This document shows, piece after piece, positions 58,651-64,000 of a DNA stretch of 64,000 bases. This DNA is from Gnetum montanum (Eukaryota > Streptophyta > Gnetopsida > Gnetales > Gnetaceae), in NCBI GenBank assembly GCA_015680685.1, contig MNCI01004064.1:60824-124823 (forward strand). Reading direction: 5' to 3'. The notes beneath the pieces are model-generated. The model was not told where the DNA came from. It saw nothing but the letters and a program-made list of their open reading frames with translations, and ran no database searches. Both the position numbers and the translations under genes were made by a program. Positions within the stretch are counted from its first letter, which is position 1. Each line of letters opens with the position of its first letter.

Positions 58651-59935
58651 CAACAAAGAGGATGAAAGTTTACTCTCTAACATGTTTCTTGATGAACTCC
58701 TCTTTCCTGGCATAATAACTAAACAAGTGTCCAATGAGCTAAAATGGTATGATAACATTCTCACCTATCTTCTCACTCAGGAGATTCCATAAGGGTTGAA
58801 CCACTAGAGAGAATAATAGTTTCTTCACTAGGTAAAGCACTTCATGAAGATCAATGGACACCTCTACAAGGTGTGTGTCGATGGCCTAGTTCATTGGTGT
58901 GTCTCTAATGCTAATCATTTGCATGTGCTCCAAGATGCTCATGAAGGTCCTTGTGGAGAACATTGTGAATGATGCCAACAGGATGGTGGAATGACTACTC
59001 AAATGAAGCAATCTCAACAATGGATTCAACCATTAAAACCATTCGACATTTGGAGCATTGATTTCATGGGACCCATCACGTCCATGTCAAATGTAAAGAC
59101 GTACATCATAGTGGCTATTGACTATTGTATGAAATGGGCAGAAGAAATAGCCGTCATCGATTGTACATCTTCTACTACTACTTGGTTTGTACAACAAAAT
59201 GTTGTAAATAGGTTTGGTGTTCCACATGCATTGATTTCTGATAATGGAACTCATTTTATAGGCACTACTTTTCGAAATCTCATGCAACATTTAGGGGTTG
59301 AACACAAACTCACAACACCTTACCATCCCCAAGCTAATGGTCAAGCTGAGGTTACCAATAGGGAAATCACAAGAATACTAACAAGAACTATTAGCAAGTA
59401 TAGGAAGGGCTAGAGCACAAAACTCAATGATGCCCTTTGGACCTACCACTTAACTTGCAAACTTCCTATAGGCTACTTTTCCTATGAGCTTGTGTACGGC
59501 AAAATACCAACACTTCCTATTCAATCTTAACTTCATACACTTTCAACAGCTTGTGACCTTGACCTTGACATAAGTCTAGCCCAAAAAGAAAGATTAATGA
59601 ATCTCAACCTGCTAGACAAAAATTGATTAGTGACCTTATCATCTAATGAGTTACACAAGGCTTATAACAAAAAGCATCATGACCTAAAAATTAGAAAATT
59701 TAAATTTCAACCAAGAGATAAGGTTCTCTACTGGAACCCCACGCACGTACCTCAATGAACTAAGTTCCAGACATTGTGGGAAGGACCTTATATGATTTAT
59801 AAAACTTTTCCTTCAAGGTCCATGATGATCTATAAACCTATGAGCCCAAATAAGAAACAACTAGTCAACATCCAACAAATTAAGCCTTTCCATGAGTATA
59901 CGCTAGCTAACACAACAAGCACCTTATCCAATGGA
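58651..59935 (+). pseudogene. Integrase of E1
   Basis: A zinc-binding remnant near 58900-58985 (HEGPCGEH), core FDIWSIDFMGPITS, CMKWAEEIAV, ALISDNGTHF, HPQANGQAEVTNREI (58991-59413), then KFKFQPRDKVLYWNP and WEGPYMIYKTF to a TAA after LSNG at 59935. The D-D-E triad is present; the N-terminal part has stops. Confidence 0.82.
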
Positions 59936-60611
59936 TAACCATGCTCCATATTTTAGATCTCCTCCTTTCAACTTAGTCATGGGTGAGATAGCCAACCATG
60001 CTAACCATTCAAGCAACTCCTTAGTTTTTCAACTTTTTTATTTTACACATTTTTCATTTTACAAATTTTTATTTTCCATGTTCTTTGTTTTACATCTTGT
60101 TTATGTTATTAATCTTTTCTAATTTTTATTTTACACCATTGTTAGTACATTTGATATTTCTTCAATAACTTACACTTTCTTCTATATTTTATTTTATTTG
60201 GTGTGATTTTCTAAATTTTTGTTAATAAGTGTTAGGTACATTGGTAATGCATTATTTGATGGTGGTATGTACTATGTTTGTTATTTGATTGTTGGTGTCT
60301 GGTTTCTAGCTTTGAATTTCATTACAAATAATAAGGACATGGTTTCTTTTTCATGTAACAGGTAGTGAGTCCACAACATCCACCCATCCACACACTCTAT
60401 GGTTTTCCTTATTTTTGAAACATGCAGTCCATTTTTCATTAATAAAATTTTAATAAATTTGTAACTTTGGTAGTTTCCAAAATTGGGAATGATTCAAAGG
60501 TTTGAATAGGATGTGGCTTCAAGGGGATTCAATATTATTTGTACTTTTCTGTTTGCCTATGTGAATGTGTGTTCCCATGAATTTCTTACCATTCTATGCA
60601 TATCAATAAAG

Positions 60612-60863
60612 GAAGTTGAATAAGTCCTTGCATTGTGTGGTTCATATCAGAAAAAAAATGATGGTAATTCAAAGCACACCTCTTGAACAAAATAAATGCA
60701 TATGTCCTCACATCGTGTGGTTCTCATCAAGAAAAAAAAAGAAGATGAGGATTCAAAGCACACCCCTTGGACAAAATAAATGCATGTGAATTTGCATGGT
60801 GTGATTCCCATTTCAAAAAGAAATAATGGAAGTTCAAAGCACACCCCTTAGACAGAATAAATG
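60612..60863. repeat. Tandem repeat, three units of about 80 bp
   Basis: Each unit contains TTCAAAGCACACC, then ACAAAATAAATGCAT, then GTGTGGTTC or similar, then an A-run. Units differ by small indels. Confidence 0.75.
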
Positions 60864-61116
60864 GGCTACAAGCACTAGTTATGGGACTCATCTTCTCTAA
60901 CTAAGGCCCTTCCTCACTTCCTACTTCTTCTCTAATTTGGAATGATGGTTGTTCTATGTAAGCACTCTTGTGTCTCAAGGAATGGATTGGTCTTAGAATG
61001 TCAATGTGAAGTCACTAAAAGTGGTTGGTTTTGGTCTGGACTAAGGAGGGATCCTATCAAGTCATTTAACCACAAAATCCACAAGGGACTTCATGTGACC
61101 ATAATTAGGAACTCCA

Positions 61117-61120
<4 letters not shown>

Positions 61121-61169
<49 letters not shown>
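61121..61169. repeat. (CT)n microsatellite
   Basis: About 24 uninterrupted CT units. Confidence 0.95.
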
Positions 61170-61172
<3 letters not shown>

Positions 61173-61719
61173 CCATCTATGCTTTTCATGTTCCACCTCA
61201 CTACTAGTTTCATGTTTTGGTTCGATGTCCTTGTTTAATGTGTCAAAATTCTTAGTTAGTGACTTCTAGGTTTTTTTACTTAACCTTCGGTAACCATTAA
61301 TCATCCATAGAGCCCACGAACTCTTTGGTTTGAAGTTATGCAAGGGCATAAAAGGTGTGTGCCTGCTTTGGAGAGGACCCACTTGCATATCTTTTGGTTG
61401 GGTTAGTTAAGTTCTTTATCCTTAGACATTTTCACAATCAAATTATTTTTTGTTTATCCCATCAATGACATCCAATTGTGCACATTTTCACAATATTTTT
61501 CAAGTGAAATTTTCTTTTTATTATTGTAAATTCTTATACCCTCTTCAAATATTTGCTTGTCTTAAATGTTTTTCTGATCTAGTGGACTACTTATCTATTT
61601 TACCCAATTTATCAACCTTCCCACTAACACTGCTCAACGAAACCAATCTATCACAATCACAACTTAGCCAAGTGTTACCATTGATGAGACAAGGCATTTA
61701 ATCACTATGTGTTACATAT

Positions 61720-62622
61720 TACATACTAATTCATGATCCTATTGTGATTGTAGTCTGGGCATGAGAGTTTGTTGCCATCGTGTTATTGCTGCCTTACTAC
61801 TTTAACCACCGAGTTTCTCATTGACATGTAACTAGTGTAAGAGTGATGTCACCATGATGAGTAAACACATGTTAAGAGTGTAACCTCATCCAGCATCCCT
61901 AGCATGTTGCTAAATGTTTTGGCAATTGCAAAGTTATTCGGAAATGTCTTGAGCTCTACCTATTGGCTCATCTTTGTGCCTACAACTACTAGCTTTCTTA
62001 GCTCCATCACTGTTGGAAGAAGCCATGTCTCTATCCATCATGATATTTCATGTCAACATCACCTCTACCATTTCCATCTACGTTGGGATTGGAACTACTC
62101 ATTTGGTTGTTTCAAATCATTTTTTAGGGTTTGCAATTGGCCCTATCTAGGCTAGATTGAATTTTCATTGAGCATCAAATCGCCTTTCTATGTTTTCTAA
62201 CTTTACTCTAGATATGCTACCAACACTGCCACACATTAGGGTTATCTACTTTCATTCAAAAATTTCAGTTGTCATTGTTAAATTTTCTGTTTGCAGGTAA
62301 GTGAGGAATTTGTTGGTTTTGATGGATGTGTAGGGAAGAGATATGATGTGGTGTTACTAATAAAAATCCATTATTTTTTTCTTGAGTAGTTGTTGTTGCT
62401 CAAGTAGCAAAAATCTACTTTATGATACAATGATTCAAATGATGAGCTACATTAATCATTTCTGCTCTTGTTGGAGCAAGGATTTTGATTCGATAACATT
62501 AACTCCCAAGTTGTTGATGTTCTAGTAACTTTGAACATGATTTCATGATTTAATAACCAACCTTCACTATTTCTTAGTTTCAATTATCTTTTCACTTTCC
62601 AAAGTAAAAATTCAACAATTAA
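61720..62622 (-). repeat. LTR fragment (U3) of the 2.88-kb LTR family
   Basis: It aligns with 40300-41155 and 49870-50755, for example GAGTTTGTTGCCATC, CTATTGGCTCATC and GGGTTTGCAATTGGCCCT. R-U5 is absent on the left. The right side stops at ATTAA|TGATGAG where the next element inserted. Confidence 0.8.
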
Positions 62623-63558
62623 TGATGAGACGCGATATCGCATATGCGATATCACGTTGTCCCTGCGATATCACGTACGCAAGATCGTAGTCCGCCGCCA
62701 AATCTATAAATAAGAGGTGGCACTCCCCTCATTTCTAATCCTAGGCTAAAAGTAGTGAAGCTCTGGCAGATTGATCACCCCAGAGATAGAATATTTTCCA
62801 TGTGCCCACAGTAGGAGTCCCCCAAGTGAATGGTTCTTTATTCGAGTAGCTTTGTACCTGAATGCAAGTTGTGTACGGCAATAAAGATGAGCTTTGTGGA
62901 TAAACCTTGTAGTACATGGATAGGTTTTATTACATGTTATTTATTACCTGTTGTTAGCGCGGCATGAGTACGACTTGGTTACGAGAATTGACAAATGTGT
63001 ACAACTAACCAAGGAATTGGCTACTCATCGCGATTAGATTCTCTCACCCTTATCTCCTAGAACGTGGGATGAGTACGACTTCATTACGAGCATCTATGGA
63101 TGTGTACGGCTAGTCAAGGAATTAGCTACTCATCACACTTAGGCTAGTTAGGTGCCTCAGTACGACCACTTCCAGCATATGCATTATGTTTGGTGATCCC
63201 AGTAACGATTAGCGTTTGGTAGCCACAGTTGCATAGTTCAGGGTGTGTACGGTAAGTGGGAATGGATGCTAACGCTAGTTAATTTAGACTTAGGACATTA
63301 GTTAGAGTTAGCTAGTTTTCTCAACCCTTTGCTCTTAGCGTAGAAGACATAAAACCAGAAAAGACCAAAAAAATCATATACCTCGGACTTACTTAACCAT
63401 ACACCGTGACAACAACAAGAAAGTCTGGGAAGACAACGAACAATTAACCCCAAGTGTTCCATGGGGAATTTAGGCATTTAGTCTGCGGAGTTCGACCGGA
63501 TTGCACGTGCTACGCTCGTTTCGCATGGTTGAGTGTAGGGGTACCTCGCCACTCATCA
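62623..63558 (+). repeat. 5' LTR of E2 (936 bp)
   Basis: TGATGAG to CTCATCA, a perfect 7-bp terminal inverted repeat. U3 begins with three GCGATATC words, two followed by ACG, the first inside the palindrome GCGATATCGC. TATA box TATAAATA at 62705-62712. Confidence 0.85.
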
Positions 63559-63559
63559 T

Positions 63560-63577
63560 AGGCACCGTTGCCAAGGA
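63560..63577 (+). promoter_or_regulatory. Primer binding site of E2
   Basis: AGGCACCGTTGCCAAGGA, one base after the LTR, resembles the Asp-tRNA primer site TGGCGCCGTTGCC of Athila elements. Confidence 0.65.
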
Positions 63578-63694
63578 CTAAGTGTTTGTGTGCTGAATAG
63601 AACATAAGGGATATCACTCACATCATTGTGAGCCTTANTTAAGGATCATACACGAGATAGTTGGTAACTGAAAAAACATAACCAAAATCAGCCA

Positions 63695-64000
63695 ATGCCT
63701 CAACAATATAAGATGACATATACTCATCCCGATGAGTATATTCCTAATTTTACTTTTGTTCTCCATCAGGATGAACAACTACAGTGGAGAGATTTGCAAG
63801 GTAACCTTGTGTTACCCCTAGATTGATCAATCTCTTGCATGCTTTTCCGTGCCTTGGTACAGATTGGCATGCAAGAGAATTTTGCGGAATACGTTATGGA
63901 TGACTTTGACACAAGGGATTATCATCCCACAGATGCCCAACATATTCGGGACTTAAGGCAAGAGAGTCAACATACCTTTCTGAAGGGCAAAGCCCCGCAC
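63695..64000 (+). pseudogene. Gag N-terminus of E2 (runs off the window)
   Basis: ATG at 63695 gives MPQQYKMTYTHPDEYIPNF, LHQDEQLQWRDLQGN and DDFDTRDYHPTDAQ, matching E1 gag at 53874. One TGA (from CGA) interrupts it near 63824. The frame is otherwise open to the edge. Confidence 0.7.

Larger units (their letters stand above)
52865..59935 (+). mobile_element. Athila-like Ty3/gypsy element E1 (3' LTR not found)
   Basis: A left LTR, an Asp-tRNA-like primer site, gag, PR, RT, RNase H and integrase follow in order on the plus strand. The RT form HYYCSFLDGYSGYNQI with FMDDF, and the primer site derived from TGGCGCCGTTGCC, point to the Athila group. Every domain has stops or frameshifts. No matching right LTR lies before 61720, so the 3' side was lost or replaced. 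Confidence 0.78.
59936..61719. other. Unassigned region downstream of E1
   Basis: AT-rich, without coding motifs apart from the repeats listed. It could be the long 3' non-coding tract of an Athila element. Confidence 0.35.
62623..64000 (+). mobile_element. Athila-like gypsy element E2, continuing past the window
   Basis: A 936-bp LTR, primer site and gag start, related to E1 but CpG-rich and with a far better gag, so probably younger. It sits inside a U3 fragment of another LTR family. The downstream part is not in the window. Confidence 0.82.

Noticed and set aside
60647-60844. Repeat protein on the minus strand with FELP units
   Set aside because: Produced by the 80-bp tandem repeat in register; no start context or similarity.
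61121-61169. SLSLSL run inside a 98-codon frame
   Set aside because: Translation of a (CT)n microsatellite.

Overview
This is transposon-dense plant nuclear DNA, most likely from a gymnosperm with a large genome. I base that on multi-kilobase nested LTR retrotransposons, a conifer-like NB-ARC resistance-gene fragment at 8.2 kb, and coding remnants whose in-frame stops are mostly TAG. I found no intact host gene, tRNA, rRNA or CRISPR array. Every coding region is broken by stops or frameshifts. One unread base (N) lies at 63638.

Layout. (1) 1-5376, minus strand: a decayed multi-exon gene (copy A) running off the left edge, with at least seven exons. (2) 6393-9896: a solo LTR with a near-perfect target duplication; its U3 carries a piece of an NB-ARC disease-resistance gene. 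(3) 10059-31235: a 21-kb Ty3/gypsy element of the Tat lineage on the minus strand, with 2.2-kb LTRs and a perfect ACAAC target duplication. Its gag-PR and RT-RH-aRNH-IN parts are separated by about 7.6 kb. That gap holds a second copy (B) of the multi-exon gene in antisense orientation with its own TATA box, arrays of a GGYC-N6-GRCC hairpin repeat, and a 1279-bp solo LTR with a perfect GTTAA duplication. (4) 9902-10058 plus 31241-34037: the degenerate sequence into which (3) inserted. (5) 34038-52520: a copia-gag-type element without recognisable pol. It carries a second gene-like unit at 36.5-38.7 kb and is split by a full-length 12.5-kb gypsy element (38720-51185, minus strand, 2.88-kb LTRs). 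(6) 52660-59935: a relic LTR, then an Athila-like gypsy element (plus strand, Asp-type primer site). (7) 59936-61719: unassigned DNA with an 80-bp tandem repeat and a CT microsatellite. (8) 61720-62622: a U3 fragment of the same LTR family as (5), interrupted at 62623 by a younger CpG-rich relative of (6) that runs off the right edge.

Two results stand out. The first is a spliced gene of about 1,000 codons, unknown to me, with matching exon lengths and splice sites in two places, one of them inside a Tat element in antisense. The second is a shared design of unrelated LTR families here: arrays of short palindromes lie just upstream of the LTR TATA box, and separate hairpin repeats show compensatory stem changes.
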